DNA of 64,000 bases from Polynucleobacter rarus (GTDB lineage Bacteria; Pseudomonadota; Gammaproteobacteria; Burkholderiales; Burkholderiaceae), in NCBI RefSeq assembly GCF_003072505.1, contig NZ_NTGB01000001.1, positions 1,402,659 through 1,466,658 on the forward strand, written 5' to 3'. The notes beneath the pieces were generated by a model that worked only from the letters and a program-made list of their open reading frames with translations, ran no database searches and had not been told where the DNA came from. Shown here one piece after another: positions 55,747 through 64,000 of the stretch (the first letter of the stretch is position 1; each line of letters opens with the position of its first letter). The position numbers and the translations under genes were made by a program.

Positions 55747-57420
55747 TCAACCTTGATTATCTAACTTAGCCTTCAATAATGCACCAAGATTAGTCGTACC
55801 AGCGCTTGAATCATTTTGCAACTTGCTCATCGCTTGTTGTTGATCAGCATTATCTTTCGCTTTAATAGAAAGATTGATACTACGTGATTTACGATCCACG
55901 TTAATAATCATTGCAGAAACGCTTTCACCTTCTTTTAACAAATTACGGGCATCTTCAACTCGTTCTGTTGAGATTTCTGAAGCACGTAAATACGCTTCAA
56001 CTTCGTCAGCCAAATGCACAACAGCACCTTTAGCATCCACTGATTTAATTGTGCCAGTTACTAAAGCACCTTTATCATTTGCTGAAGTGTAGTTTGTAAA
56101 AGGATCGCCAGAAATCTGCTTGATACCTAAAGAAATACGTTCTTTTTCGACATCAATTGCAAGAACAACGGTGTCAATTTCATCACCCTTCTTGAATTTT
56201 TTAACAGCTTCTTCACCAGTTTCTTGCCATGAAATATCTGACAAGTGAACTAAACCATCGATGCCACCATCTAAACCAATGAATACACCAAAATCGGTAA
56301 TTGATTTAATTGCGCCTGAGATCTTGTCACCCTTATTGTGGTTACGTGAGAACTCTTCCCATGGATTTGTTTTACATTGCTTCATACCTAAGCTAATACG
56401 ACGCTTATCTTCATCAATGTCAAGCACCATTACTTCAACATCTAAACCTAATTGAACCGCTTTTCCTGGGGCAATATTTTTGTTAGTCCAGTCCATTTCA
56501 GAAACGTGTACTAAACCTTCAATACCTGTTTCAATTTCAACGAATGCACCGTAATCAGTTAAGTTGGTTACTTTACCGAACAAACGTGTGCTTGGTGGGT
56601 AACGTCTAGCAATACCAACCCATGGATCATCGCCTAATTGCTTGATACCGAGTGAAACACGGTTTTTATCTTGATCGTAACGTAAGATTTTCGCTGTAAC
56701 TTCTTGACCAACTGTTAATACTTCGCTTGGGTGACGTACTCTTCTCCATGCCAAATCAGTAATATGGAGTAATCCATCAATACCACCTAGATCAACGAAT
56801 GCACCGTAGTCAGTAATATTTTTAATAATACCTTGAACAACTGTACCTTCTTTGAGGTTGTCCATTAACTTGAGACGCTCTTCGCCCTGACTTGCTTCTA
56901 CAACGGCACGACGAGATAGAACAACGTTGTTTCTCTTACGGTCTAATTTAATGACCTTGAACTCCATTGTTTTACCTTCAAATGGAGACGTATCTTTAAC
57001 TGGTCTTGTATCTAGTAATGAACCTGGTAAGAAAGCACGGATACCGTTAACCATTACAGTTAAACCACCTTTTACTTTACCAGTCACCGCACCAGTGACA
57101 ATCTCACCTTGCTCGAGGGCTTTTTCTAAATTCATCCAAGAAGCGAGGCGTTTTGCTTTGTCACGGGATAAAATTGTATCGCCATAACCATTTTCTAAGG
57201 CGTCGATTGCAACAGAAACGAAATCTCCCGGTTGCACATCAAGTTCACCTTGATCATTATGGAATTCTTCAACAGGGATAAAAGCCTCAGACTTTAATCC
57301 AGCGTTTACTACAACGAAATTATGGTCAATTCTGACAACTTCGGCAGAAATAACTTGCCCAGTTTTCATATTCGAACGGGCTAATGATTCTTCAAATAGG
57401 GCTGCAAATGATTCAGACAT
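55747..57420 (-). CDS. rpsA: 30S ribosomal protein S1
   Basis: The 557-residue protein has six S1 domains, the usual proteobacterial form. Domains begin near 17, 105, 191, 276, 363 and 450; recurring motifs are [15 protein letters not shown] and [18 protein letters not shown] (parts). It brings mRNA to the 30S subunit. It starts with [12 protein letters not shown], and only a weak SD precedes the ATG, as usual for rpsA. Two hairpins lie in its leader. Confidence 0.98.
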   Translation of the reverse strand: MSESFAALFEESLARSNMKTGQVISAEVVRIDHNFVVVNAGLKSEAFIPVEEFHNDQGELDVQPGDFVSVAIDALENGYGDTILSRDKAKRLASWMNLEKALEQGEIVTGAVTGKVKGGLTVMVNGIRAFLPGSLLDTRPVKDTSPFEGKTMEFKVIKLDRKRNNVVLSRRAVVEASQGEERLKLMDNLKEGTVVQGIIKNITDYGAFVDLGGIDGLLHITDLAWRRVRHPSEVLTVGQEVTAKILRYDQDKNRVSLGIKQLGDDPWVGIARRYPPSTRLFGKVTNLTDYGAFVEIETGIEGLVHVSEMDWTNKNIAPGKAVQLGLDVEVMVLDIDEDKRRISLGMKQCKTNPWEEFSRNHNKGDKISGAIKSITDFGVFIGLDGGIDGLVHLSDISWQETGEEAVKKFKKGDEIDTVVLAIDVEKERISLGIKQISGDPFTNYTSANDKGALVTGTIKSVDAKGAVVHLADEVEAYLRASEISTERVEDARNLLKEGESVSAMIINVDRKSRSINLSIKAKDNADQQQAMSKLQNDSSAGTTNLGALLKAKLDNQG

Positions 57421-57436
57421 GGTTTTTACTCATCTA

Positions 57437-57470
57437 GTTGGCAGTGCCAACGGGGTTAGGTTTATAAACC
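57437..57470 (-). promoter_or_regulatory. Two hairpins in the rpsA leader
   Basis: GTTGGCAGTGCCAAC (57437-57451; 6-bp stem, 3-base loop) and GGTTTATAAACC (57459-57470, a 12-base palindrome) lie within 50 bases of the rpsA start on the upstream side. S1 represses its own translation through leader structure in gammaproteobacteria; this may be an equivalent. Confidence 0.5.
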
Positions 57471-57559
57471 CTGATTGAGACGCTTTAAAGAACCTTTCTA
57501 TTTAAAAAAAGGCGCGCCGGGATTCAACAAGGGGCTACTCTTTACTACAAACTACAACT

Positions 57560-58243
57560 TCAAATACTACCTTCTTTACTTACTTTTTGGTACCAAAAGA
57601 GTACTTTTTGCACCGCTTTTTCAACATCCATATTACTCGTATCTAGTAGATGGGCATCAATTGCCTGACATAACGGAGCGTCTTTACGCTGAGTGTCGCG
57701 TTCATCACGTGCCAATAAGTCACCTAAAAGAGTGTCAATATTAGCAGATATTCCTTTGTTTTTCAATTGTTTAAATCTTCTTTCTGCACGAATTATGGCA
57801 GAAGCAGTTAAAAATACCTTCAAAATTGCCTCTGGAAAGATAACTGTAGCCATATCACGACCGTCCGCAACTAAACCCGGAGCCTTTAAAAAACTCTTTT
57901 GCAAAGACAATAAAGCAAGTCGAACTTCTGGAATTGCACCAACCGCAGAGGCACGTAAACCCATCTCTTCTGTGCGAATCAACTCTGTAATTTCTTGATT
58001 ATCAAGAAAAATATTATTTCCCTTGAACTCGATTTGTAGGGACTGTGTCATTTTTGCAAGTGCAAGCCCTTGATCTAGAGGAATATTTTTCTGTAAGCTA
58101 GCAAAACCAACAATCCGATATAACGCGCCGCTGTCTAAGTAATGAAAACCTAAATGATTGGCCACCAATTGCGCTACAGTCCCCTTCCCAGATGCGGTTG
58201 GTCCATCAATCGCAATGACAGGAAAAGTTGAATCAGAAACCAT
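57560..58243 (-). CDS. cmk: Cytidylate kinase
   Basis: The 227-residue P-loop kinase has GPTASGKGTVAQ (about 14-25) and the CMP-binding LDSGALYRIVG near 37. VADGRDMATVIFPEA near 125 and RRFKQLKNKG are also seen. It phosphorylates CMP and dCMP. It is followed by rpsA after 139 bases, the near-universal cmk-rpsA pair. Confidence 0.97.
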   Translation of the reverse strand: MVSDSTFPVIAIDGPTASGKGTVAQLVANHLGFHYLDSGALYRIVGFASLQKNIPLDQGLALAKMTQSLQIEFKGNNIFLDNQEITELIRTEEMGLRASAVGAIPEVRLALLSLQKSFLKAPGLVADGRDMATVIFPEAILKVFLTASAIIRAERRFKQLKNKGISANIDTLLGDLLARDERDTQRKDAPLCQAIDAHLLDTSNMDVEKAVQKVLFWYQKVSKEGSI

Positions 58244-58261
58244 GGAAGCAAATCCTTACGA

Positions 58262-59599
58262 TTATTTCGAAACTGCGATAACGGAACGTAACTCATCAAA
58301 ATAATGAGGGAATGTTTTACTGACACATGCCGGATCATTAATTTCCAGAGGAACGGGGCCAAATGCTGCCAGTGAAAAACACATCGCCATACGGTGATCA
58401 TCGTAAGTATCTACCCCACCAATTGGAGAAGTCCAAGTTTCAGGTGGGCTAACTTCAATAAAATTATCACCCGAAGAAACTGTGGCCCCAAATTTTTTTA
58501 ACTCACATTCCATTGCCGCAATTCGATCAGTCTCTTTGACCCGCCAGCTCGCAATGCCAGTTAGGCGAGTCGTACCTTTGGCAAATAAGCCTAAAACGGC
58601 TAAGGTCATGGCTGCATCAGGTATCGGAGTGCAATCGATATCGATTGCCTGTAATCCCGCTTCGTCAACTCCTCTTACCTCTATCCAATTATTTCCTTGC
58701 GTAACATTCGCTCCCATCATAGCGAGCGCATTCGCAAAGGCCACATCCCCTTGAATACTCTCTCTACCAACACCCTTAATCATCAGTGGACCGCCACCCA
58801 AAGCACCTGCGGCTAAAAAATAAGAAGCTGAGGATGCATCACCCTCAACCCAAAATTCGCCCGGAGAGATATAAACTGCAGATTGAGAATGCTTAAAAGC
58901 AGGTATTACGAAAGACTGCCAATTATTATTAATCACCTTGATGCCAAATTTTTCCATGAGACGGAGGGTGATTTCGATATACGGTTTTGAAATCAACTCA
59001 CCCACTACCTCAATACAAATATCTCTAGGATGGGCAGTTAAAGGCAAGGCCATTAACAAAGCTGTTAAAAATTGACTGGAAACATCCCCTCGCACCTTTA
59101 CCGCTTGATCTAACAGCAAATGACCAGAGCCAATTTGAATCGGTGGATAGTTTGTCTGTCCTAGATAGTCAATTTTTGCGCCAATTCCTTTGAGGCCGTC
59201 GACCAAGTCCCCAATCGGACGTTCGTGCATTCTTGGGACGCCATGTAAATGATAGTCGCCACCAAGAATTGCCAGCGCAGCTGTCAATGGGCGAATCGCT
59301 GTACCTGCATTCCCCATGAATAAATCCGCTGTATTGTTTACAAACTGACCATTACAACCTTGAACAAGAAGTATTGACTCATTGTCACGTGTTTGATTTT
59401 CTAAGTGCACACCAAGAGCTGTCAGAGCAGACTGCATCACTCTTGTATCATCAGCGTCCAATAAGCCATGTAAGCTGGTTGTACCACTTGCCAGGGCACT
59501 TAAAAGTAATACGCGATTAGAAATACTTTTGGACCCAGGTAGAGTAATTTGGCCACGAGCTGAAGTAATCGGCTCTAGATGAAGTGAAGAACTACTCAT
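58262..59599 (-). CDS. aroA: 3-phosphoshikimate 1-carboxyvinyltransferase (EPSP synthase)
   Basis: The 445-residue enzyme joins PEP to shikimate 3-phosphate. It has [17 protein letters not shown] near 20, [15 protein letters not shown] near 91 and [16 protein letters not shown] near 363; residues around GNAGTAxRP are the class I pattern. I chose the ATG at 59599 (AAAGG 8 bases upstream), four bases after the tyrA stop. Together with serC, pheA, hisC and tyrA it forms the aromatic amino acid block. Confidence 0.96.
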   Translation of the reverse strand: MSSSSLHLEPITSARGQITLPGSKSISNRVLLLSALASGTTSLHGLLDADDTRVMQSALTALGVHLENQTRDNESILLVQGCNGQFVNNTADLFMGNAGTAIRPLTAALAILGGDYHLHGVPRMHERPIGDLVDGLKGIGAKIDYLGQTNYPPIQIGSGHLLLDQAVKVRGDVSSQFLTALLMALPLTAHPRDICIEVVGELISKPYIEITLRLMEKFGIKVINNNWQSFVIPAFKHSQSAVYISPGEFWVEGDASSASYFLAAGALGGGPLMIKGVGRESIQGDVAFANALAMMGANVTQGNNWIEVRGVDEAGLQAIDIDCTPIPDAAMTLAVLGLFAKGTTRLTGIASWRVKETDRIAAMECELKKFGATVSSGDNFIEVSPPETWTSPIGGVDTYDDHRMAMCFSLAAFGPVPLEINDPACVSKTFPHYFDELRSVIAVSK

Positions 59600-59603
59600 G
59601 AAG

Positions 59604-60491
59604 TTAACCTTTCCAGTTATTTCTTGATTGACTGGCAATCATCAGTAATTTTTCTAATTGCTCGCTATTTCCGTCTTGAATCAGTTTTTTAAAGTGTTGC
59701 AAAATATTTACGTACTCATCGAGTTGGCTAAGAATCGCTTCCGAGTTTGCAAAGGAAATATCTCGCCACATTTCTGGGCTAGATCCAGCAATCCTCGTGA
59801 AGTCTCGGAATCCAGCACCTGCATGCGCAAATTTAGCTTGAGCATCCTCTGAATTAGCCACTTGAAGCATGAGAGCATAAGAGAGTAGATGTGGTAAGTG
59901 AGAAACTGCTGCAAAAATATGGTCATGCATCAAAGCCGACATCTGAAACACTACTGATCCTAACTGTTGCCACATTTGTTTAATCAACAAGATCGCTTGT
60001 GGGGTATTTTCGAGAAGTGGGCAAATAATTAATTGGCGTTGTTCAAATAAATCAAACTTCGCTGCCGAGGCTCCATGTTGGGCTCCCCCAGCAATCGGAT
60101 GACACGGTATGAACTGACCCACTTGCTCACCAAGTACCTCCTTAGCAATGGCTATGACATCTGATTTTGTACTACCCACATCAATCAAGAGGGTCTCTTT
60201 ACGAAGAAACGGCACTAATTGCATTAGTACCGATTTTGTTTGAGCAACCGGTACGCATAGAATGATTAAATCAGCTTGTTCACCGAGCTCTTGAAGACTT
60301 GCAATTTCGCTGATAGCTCCGAGCCTCAGAGCTTCCTCCATGTTGGGTCGGGACCGACCACAACCTAATACTTTACTAGATATTTGATGGTGCTTTAAAG
60401 CTAAACCTAAGGAGCCACCAATCAAGCCAACGCCAATAATACCGACCGTTTGGAAGGTATTAGTCAAAAGATGATGAGTTGGTGAAGTCAT
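59604..60491 (-). CDS. tyrA: Prephenate/arogenate dehydrogenase
   Basis: The 295-residue protein has the NAD motif [17 protein letters not shown] near 20, VGSTKSDV near 114, and [11 protein letters not shown] near 138 with the catalytic His. It has only the dehydrogenase domain, without the chorismate mutase of E. coli TyrA. I chose the ATG at 60491, 26 bases after the hisC stop; the longer open frame extends into hisC and has no family similarity. No strong SD is seen. Confidence 0.93.
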   Translation of the reverse strand: MTSPTHHLLTNTFQTVGIIGVGLIGGSLGLALKHHQISSKVLGCGRSRPNMEEALRLGAISEIASLQELGEQADLIILCVPVAQTKSVLMQLVPFLRKETLLIDVGSTKSDVIAIAKEVLGEQVGQFIPCHPIAGGAQHGASAAKFDLFEQRQLIICPLLENTPQAILLIKQMWQQLGSVVFQMSALMHDHIFAAVSHLPHLLSYALMLQVANSEDAQAKFAHAGAGFRDFTRIAGSSPEMWRDISFANSEAILSQLDEYVNILQHFKKLIQDGNSEQLEKLLMIASQSRNNWKG

Positions 60492-60516
60492 AGACTTTGG
60501 TTCGAATAGTAATGAA

Positions 60517-61644
60517 TTACTTACCGAGAATTTGTTGCAATGCTGCAATAAAAGCACTATTTTCTTCCGGCAAGCCAATCGAAATTCTGAGCCATTTTGG
60601 TAATCCGTAGTTACCCACTGGACGAACAATGATCCCTGCTTTTAATAGCGCAAGATTGACTCTACTTCCGGCTTGATCATCCTCGCCAACTTGAACTAAA
60701 ACGAAATTACCCGCGGATGGTAAATAATGTAAGCCCATTTCTTCAAAGGCTTGGGTTAGTTGTATATATCCAGCTCGGTTAATCGCTGCACCTTGCGCTA
60801 AAAATGGCGCATCGTTGAACGCTGCAATCGCTGCGGCCATGGCTAATGAGTTCACATTAAATGGCTGTCGAATACGATTCAATAAATCAGTTAAATCAGA
60901 CTGTGCAACACTAAAACCTAAGCGTAAACCAGCTAAACCATAGGCCTTAGAAAAGCTTCTTGATACCAAGACATTCGGATATTGACGTACAAAGGCAATC
61001 GCATCATATTGTTGCTCAGGCAATAAATACTCGTTATACGCCTCATCAATCACGACGACGATATGACTAGGTACCTTCGTTAAAAATGCTTGGATTTCCT
61101 CACCGGATAAAAAGCTACCCGTAGGGTTATTTGGATTTGCCACAAAAATTAATTTTGTGTGTTGATTGATTGCAGACAACATCGCGTTGAGATCATGACC
61201 TAAATCAGCAGGTTTTGCATCAATTTCAATCGCTTTCGCCCCTACTGCTTGAGTTGCTAATGGATAAACAGCAAAAGCATGTTTTGAAAAAATAATTTCG
61301 TCACCGCTTTGCGCAACTGACCGTGTAACCAACTCCAAAATATCATTACTACCATTACCTAGTGTTAGCCAATGCTCAGGCACTTGGAGCTTTTCTGAAA
61401 TAACTTTTTTTAATTCATAGCCATTCGAGTCGGGATATCTTCCCAAGTCATTCATCACTGCTAACATGGCATTTTTCGCAGACTCAGGCAACCCTAAAGG
61501 ATTTTCATTAGAGGCGAGTTTGATAATCTTGTTTTCATCAAGACCATACTCACGAGCAACTTCACTGATTGGTCTACCGCCAATGTAAGGAGCTATAGCT
61601 TGGACTTGTTTAAGACCTAGAGTGGTTTTAGAGTTTTCTGACAT
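60517..61644 (-). CDS. hisC: Histidinol-phosphate/aromatic aminotransferase
   Basis: The 375-residue class I aminotransferase has SRSFSKAYGLAGLRLG (near 236) with the PLP Lys and the NPNNPTG motif near 170. ASNENPLG near 45 and the C-terminal RPxxxYGLPKWLRISIG are conserved. Located between pheA and tyrA, it probably transaminates prephenate or the phenyl- and hydroxyphenylpyruvates as well as histidinol phosphate. I chose the ATG at 61644. Confidence 0.95.
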   Translation of the reverse strand: MSENSKTTLGLKQVQAIAPYIGGRPISEVAREYGLDENKIIKLASNENPLGLPESAKNAMLAVMNDLGRYPDSNGYELKKVISEKLQVPEHWLTLGNGSNDILELVTRSVAQSGDEIIFSKHAFAVYPLATQAVGAKAIEIDAKPADLGHDLNAMLSAINQHTKLIFVANPNNPTGSFLSGEEIQAFLTKVPSHIVVVIDEAYNEYLLPEQQYDAIAFVRQYPNVLVSRSFSKAYGLAGLRLGFSVAQSDLTDLLNRIRQPFNVNSLAMAAAIAAFNDAPFLAQGAAINRAGYIQLTQAFEEMGLHYLPSAGNFVLVQVGEDDQAGSRVNLALLKAGIIVRPVGNYGLPKWLRISIGLPEENSAFIAALQQILGK

Positions 61645-61716
61645 GAGCAATAACTATCAATATTAGGTTAGTAAATATTCTATCTGTAATACTTAATTAG
61701 TAAGCACAGTAATTAA

Positions 61717-62829
61717 TCAAGCATTTTTTATCAAAGGATTACTTTTGGGGTAAGATCCAAGGCATTTAAAAAAGGCTGTCGCATGTAAAAGCTCTTTCAG
61801 CGCCTCAGCCACTTTGGCATCATGTTGATGCCCATCAATATCGACATAAAAATGATATTCCCAAGTCCCTTTTCTGGCGGGTCTCGATTCAAATCTCGTC
61901 ATGGAAACGCCGTGTTTAGCTAAAGGGGCTAACATTTGATAAACCGCACCAGGTTGATTGGCAACCGATAAAATTAATGAAGTTTGATCTGAGCCACTTG
62001 GCAAACAAGCTTGCTTGCCCACCACAATAAATCGTGTGCGATTGTGCGCATCATCTTGAATCCCCTGCTGAACAACCTTTAAGCCATATTGGTTAGCTGC
62101 AGAAGAACTAGCAATAGCAGCTTGTTCAGGATTTGAGGCAGCCTGTTTAGCAGCCTGAGCGTTACTACTGACTGCTTGACGCTGCAATTGTGGAGTGTTC
62201 ACCGTTAACCACTGCTGACACTGCGCAAGCGCCTGTGCATGAGCACTGACCTCCGTTATACCTTCTAGCGTCCCGGATAAGCTTAGGAGTGAATGCTTGA
62301 TCGGAATGGCAATTTCACCACTAATAATTAAATTTGATTCTAGTAATAAATCTAAGGTTCTAGAAATGGCCCCCTCAGAAGAATTTTCGATCGGTAAGAC
62401 ACCATATTGAACCGTTTCATTTTCAACTTGAGCAAACACTTCATCTAAAGAAGAACAAGGCACTAGCTGAATTGATTTACCAAAAAACTGTAAAGTTGCT
62501 TCTTCAGAAAAAGTACCAGCAGGTCCCAAATAAGCCACCGAGATTGATCCTTCAATATCTCTACAAGCTGACATTACCTCTTGCCAAATCGCTTGTAAAC
62601 CTTTAGTTTTTAAAGGGCCTGGGTTGCGCTGAGCTAATTTTTCGAGAACCTGTTTTTCTCTTTCAGGTCGGAAAACCGGTGAACCATATTCATGCTTCAC
62701 GGCACCAACCGCTAGTGCTATTTTCGCTCTCTCAGATAAGAGTTGAATGATTTGTTGATCAACCGCGTCAATTTGTTGACGAAGTGGCAACAGACGCTTT
62801 TCTTCTTGATCTTTTAAATCATCACTCAT
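61717..62829 (-). CDS. pheA: Bifunctional chorismate mutase/prephenate dehydratase (P-protein)
   Basis: The protein has 370 residues. An AroQ chorismate mutase domain (about 10-92, RQQIDAVDQQIIQLLSERA) leads into the prephenate dehydratase domain (about 98-280, YLGPAGTFSEEA, NRTRFIV), and a C-terminal ACT domain (about 283-360) carries FESRPARKGTWEY for phenylalanine feedback inhibition. The ATG overlaps the serC TGA by one base. Confidence 0.97.
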   Translation of the reverse strand: MSDDLKDQEEKRLLPLRQQIDAVDQQIIQLLSERAKIALAVGAVKHEYGSPVFRPEREKQVLEKLAQRNPGPLKTKGLQAIWQEVMSACRDIEGSISVAYLGPAGTFSEEATLQFFGKSIQLVPCSSLDEVFAQVENETVQYGVLPIENSSEGAISRTLDLLLESNLIISGEIAIPIKHSLLSLSGTLEGITEVSAHAQALAQCQQWLTVNTPQLQRQAVSSNAQAAKQAASNPEQAAIASSSAANQYGLKVVQQGIQDDAHNRTRFIVVGKQACLPSGSDQTSLILSVANQPGAVYQMLAPLAKHGVSMTRFESRPARKGTWEYHFYVDIDGHQHDAKVAEALKELLHATAFFKCLGSYPKSNPLIKNA

Positions 62830-63926
62830 CAGGCTTTTCTTTCAAATTCGAGCATGTAATTGGCTAACTTCTCTACTCCTAGAAGTGGCATAGCATTGTA
62901 AATACTGGCTCTAATGCCACCTACGCTTTTGTGCCCCTTCAGACCAATCATGCCGTTATCTTCAGCGCCTTTTAGGAAAACATCCATTAAGGATTCATCT
63001 TTTAGATAAAAAGTAACGTTCATTTTTGAACGATAAACAGGGTCTACCCTTGCATCGAACAATGAACTATTATCCAAAATTTGATAAAGTAAATCTGATT
63101 TTTTACGATTGATCGATTCAATTGCACTTACTCCACCTTGCTGTTTCAGCCATTTAAAAACCTGGCCGGCAAGGTAGATTGCAAAGGTTGGGGGAGTGTT
63201 AATCATCGAATCATTGGCAGCTTGAATTTTCCAATCCCACACTGTTGGAGTAATCGGCATAGCATGACCAATTAAATCTTTACGAACAATGACAATCGTC
63301 ATTCCTGCGGGTCCAATATTTTTTTGAATTCCACCAAAAAGTACACCGTACTTAGATACGTCAATCACTTTAGAAAGAATATTACTTGAGATGTCAGCAA
63401 CTAAAGGAATTCCCTTAGTGTCTGGAACATAACCATATTCAAGTCCACCAACAGTCTCGTTATCACAAATATGCAAGTATGCTGAATCTTCAGAAATATC
63501 CCATGTCGCATTGTTTGGAATCGTGTTGAAACCCTGTTCTTTACTACTCGCTGCAAGTCTAGCTAAGCCGTATTTAGAAGCTTCAGAGATTGATTTTTGT
63601 GACCAAGTACCTGTAACTACAAAATCTGCTTGAGGACCATTTTTTGCAAGGTTCATCAAATTCATCGGGATAGCAGCATTCTCACCAATTCCACCACCTT
63701 GGAGAAAGAGAATTTCATAATTTTCTGGAATCTGCATCAAATCGCGCAAATCAGTCATTGCTTCTTGGTAGCAAGCCATAAAGGGCTTACCTCGATGACT
63801 GACTTCCATCACTCCGGTACCCAGTTGTTGCCAGTTCAGAATATCTTTTGAAGCACGTTGCAACACATCTTCAGGAAGTGTTGCAGGACCAGGTGCAAAA
63901 TTGTAAATACGGTGGTCAAAAAGCAT
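62829..63926 (-). CDS. serC: Phosphoserine/phosphohydroxythreonine aminotransferase
   Basis: The 365-residue PLP enzyme begins YNFAPGPATLPEDVL, the SerC signature. It has FGGIQKNIGPAGMTIVIVRK near 191 with the PLP Lys, and GHKSVGGIRASIYNAMP near 337. It serves serine synthesis and the DXP-dependent PLP pathway used by PdxJ (encoded at 3.0-3.8 kb). It follows gyrA as in other Burkholderiales. Confidence 0.97.
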   Translation of the reverse strand: MLFDHRIYNFAPGPATLPEDVLQRASKDILNWQQLGTGVMEVSHRGKPFMACYQEAMTDLRDLMQIPENYEILFLQGGGIGENAAIPMNLMNLAKNGPQADFVVTGTWSQKSISEASKYGLARLAASSKEQGFNTIPNNATWDISEDSAYLHICDNETVGGLEYGYVPDTKGIPLVADISSNILSKVIDVSKYGVLFGGIQKNIGPAGMTIVIVRKDLIGHAMPITPTVWDWKIQAANDSMINTPPTFAIYLAGQVFKWLKQQGGVSAIESINRKKSDLLYQILDNSSLFDARVDPVYRSKMNVTFYLKDESLMDVFLKGAEDNGMIGLKGHKSVGGIRASIYNAMPLLGVEKLANYMLEFERKA

Positions 63927-63952
63927 AAGTTTTAACTAGATTGGAAAGCTGC

Positions 63953-64000
63953 TTATTCGGTAGGGTTCTCATCATTCGTATCTGATGGAGGATTATTTTC
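63953..64000 (-). CDS. gyrA: Probable DNA gyrase subunit A, last 15 codons
   Basis: The visible 15-residue tail is acidic and Pro/Asn-rich and ends in TAA (63953-63955), 26 bases before the serC start. The identity rests on the conserved gyrA-serC order and on the acidic tail typical of GyrA; no catalytic part is present, so other proteins cannot be excluded. Confidence 0.55.
   Translation of the reverse strand, partial: ENNPPSDTNDENPTE

Noticed and set aside
57505..57535. GGCGCGCC followed by a T-run (minus strand) as a terminator of cmk
   Set aside because: The 8-base palindrome has no room for a loop, so it cannot fold into a standard terminator stem; readthrough into rpsA is also expected.
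58482..58754. A 90-codon plus-strand frame opposite aroA
   Set aside because: It is antisense shadow of a conserved enzyme, without an SD.
60492..60629. A 46-residue N-terminal extension of tyrA
   Set aside because: It lies within the hisC coding region and has no family similarity; the ATG at 60491 fits the dehydrogenase start.
1..64000. CRISPR arrays, insertion sequences, prophage genes, tRNA or rRNA
   Set aside because: I found no spaced direct-repeat arrays, transposase-like frames, phage genes or tRNA cloverleaf in the gaps, nearly all of which are shorter than 200 bases.

Overview
The window is a compact, low-GC (about 40% by eye) bacterial chromosome segment, almost entirely housekeeping genes with short or overlapping gene boundaries. 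Gene order and content point to a betaproteobacterium of the Burkholderiales, most like Polynucleobacter or a close streamlined freshwater relative. The signs are EarP beside an EF-P carrying Arg32, the block rpmF-plsX-fabHDG-acpP-fabF-degQ-lepA-lepB-rnc-era-recO-pdxJ-acpS-nagZ, a heptose kinase HldA that is not fused to its nucleotidyltransferase, and gyrA-serC-pheA-hisC-tyrA-aroA-cmk-rpsA-ihfB-lapA-lapB. The genus is an inference from synteny; no rRNA is present.

Layout. 1-0.9 kb (+): end of earP, then efp. 1.1-16.6 kb (-): an orphan HipB-like regulator, then a long cluster for peptidoglycan recycling, PLP synthesis, RNA processing and translation (nagZ, acpS, pdxJ, recO, era, rnc, lepB, lepA), a periplasmic protease (degQ), type II fatty acid synthesis (fabF, acpP, fabG, fabD, fabH, plsX), rpmF and yceD. 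16.6-17.9 kb (+): maf and a tetrapyrrole-methylase-fold methyltransferase. 18-20.6 kb (-): sppA, a phosphoglycolate phosphatase-like HAD and rluC. 21.1-26.8 kb (+): rne behind a roughly 400-nt leader, then moaA-mobA-moeA. 26.9-36.1 kb, mixed: a small membrane protein, a hydroxyacid dehydrogenase, fdxA with ferredoxin-NADP reductase, thyA-folA, pmbA, mog, orn, an M48 protease and rsgA. 36.2-40.2 kb (-): a CobD/AmpE-like protein with a NUDIX hydrolase, then rplS-trmD-rimM-rpsP in reverse. 40.4-41.4 kb (+): a META-domain lipoprotein and a TM2-like membrane protein. 41.4-47.7 kb (-): acyl-CoA dehydrogenase, etfA, etfB, acyl-CoA ligase and an HDAC-fold hydrolase. 47.7-64 kb: mltB (+) overlapping cysM (-) tail to tail, then an HhH protein, ADP-heptose and UDP-glucuronate genes, lapB-lapA-ihfB-rpsA-cmk-aroA-tyrA-hisC-pheA-serC and the last codons of probable gyrA.

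I see no mobile elements, prophage, CRISPR, tRNA or rRNA, and no gene cluster that looks like a new defence or biosynthetic system. The most informative signals are what is missing or rearranged inside conserved blocks, plus several strong RNA or DNA structures. The sigma-E module rpoE-rseA-rseB that normally lies between fabF and the degQ/mucD protease is absent, and the protease has one PDZ domain instead of two. mltB runs 68 nt into the antisense of cysM. An orphan HipB-like repressor has two 13-bp direct repeats and three helically phased 10-bp repeats upstream. The rne leader contains a short ORF with a strong Shine-Dalgarno site. Strong perfect hairpins lie between rpsA and ihfB, between fabF and degQ, and between degQ and lepA.
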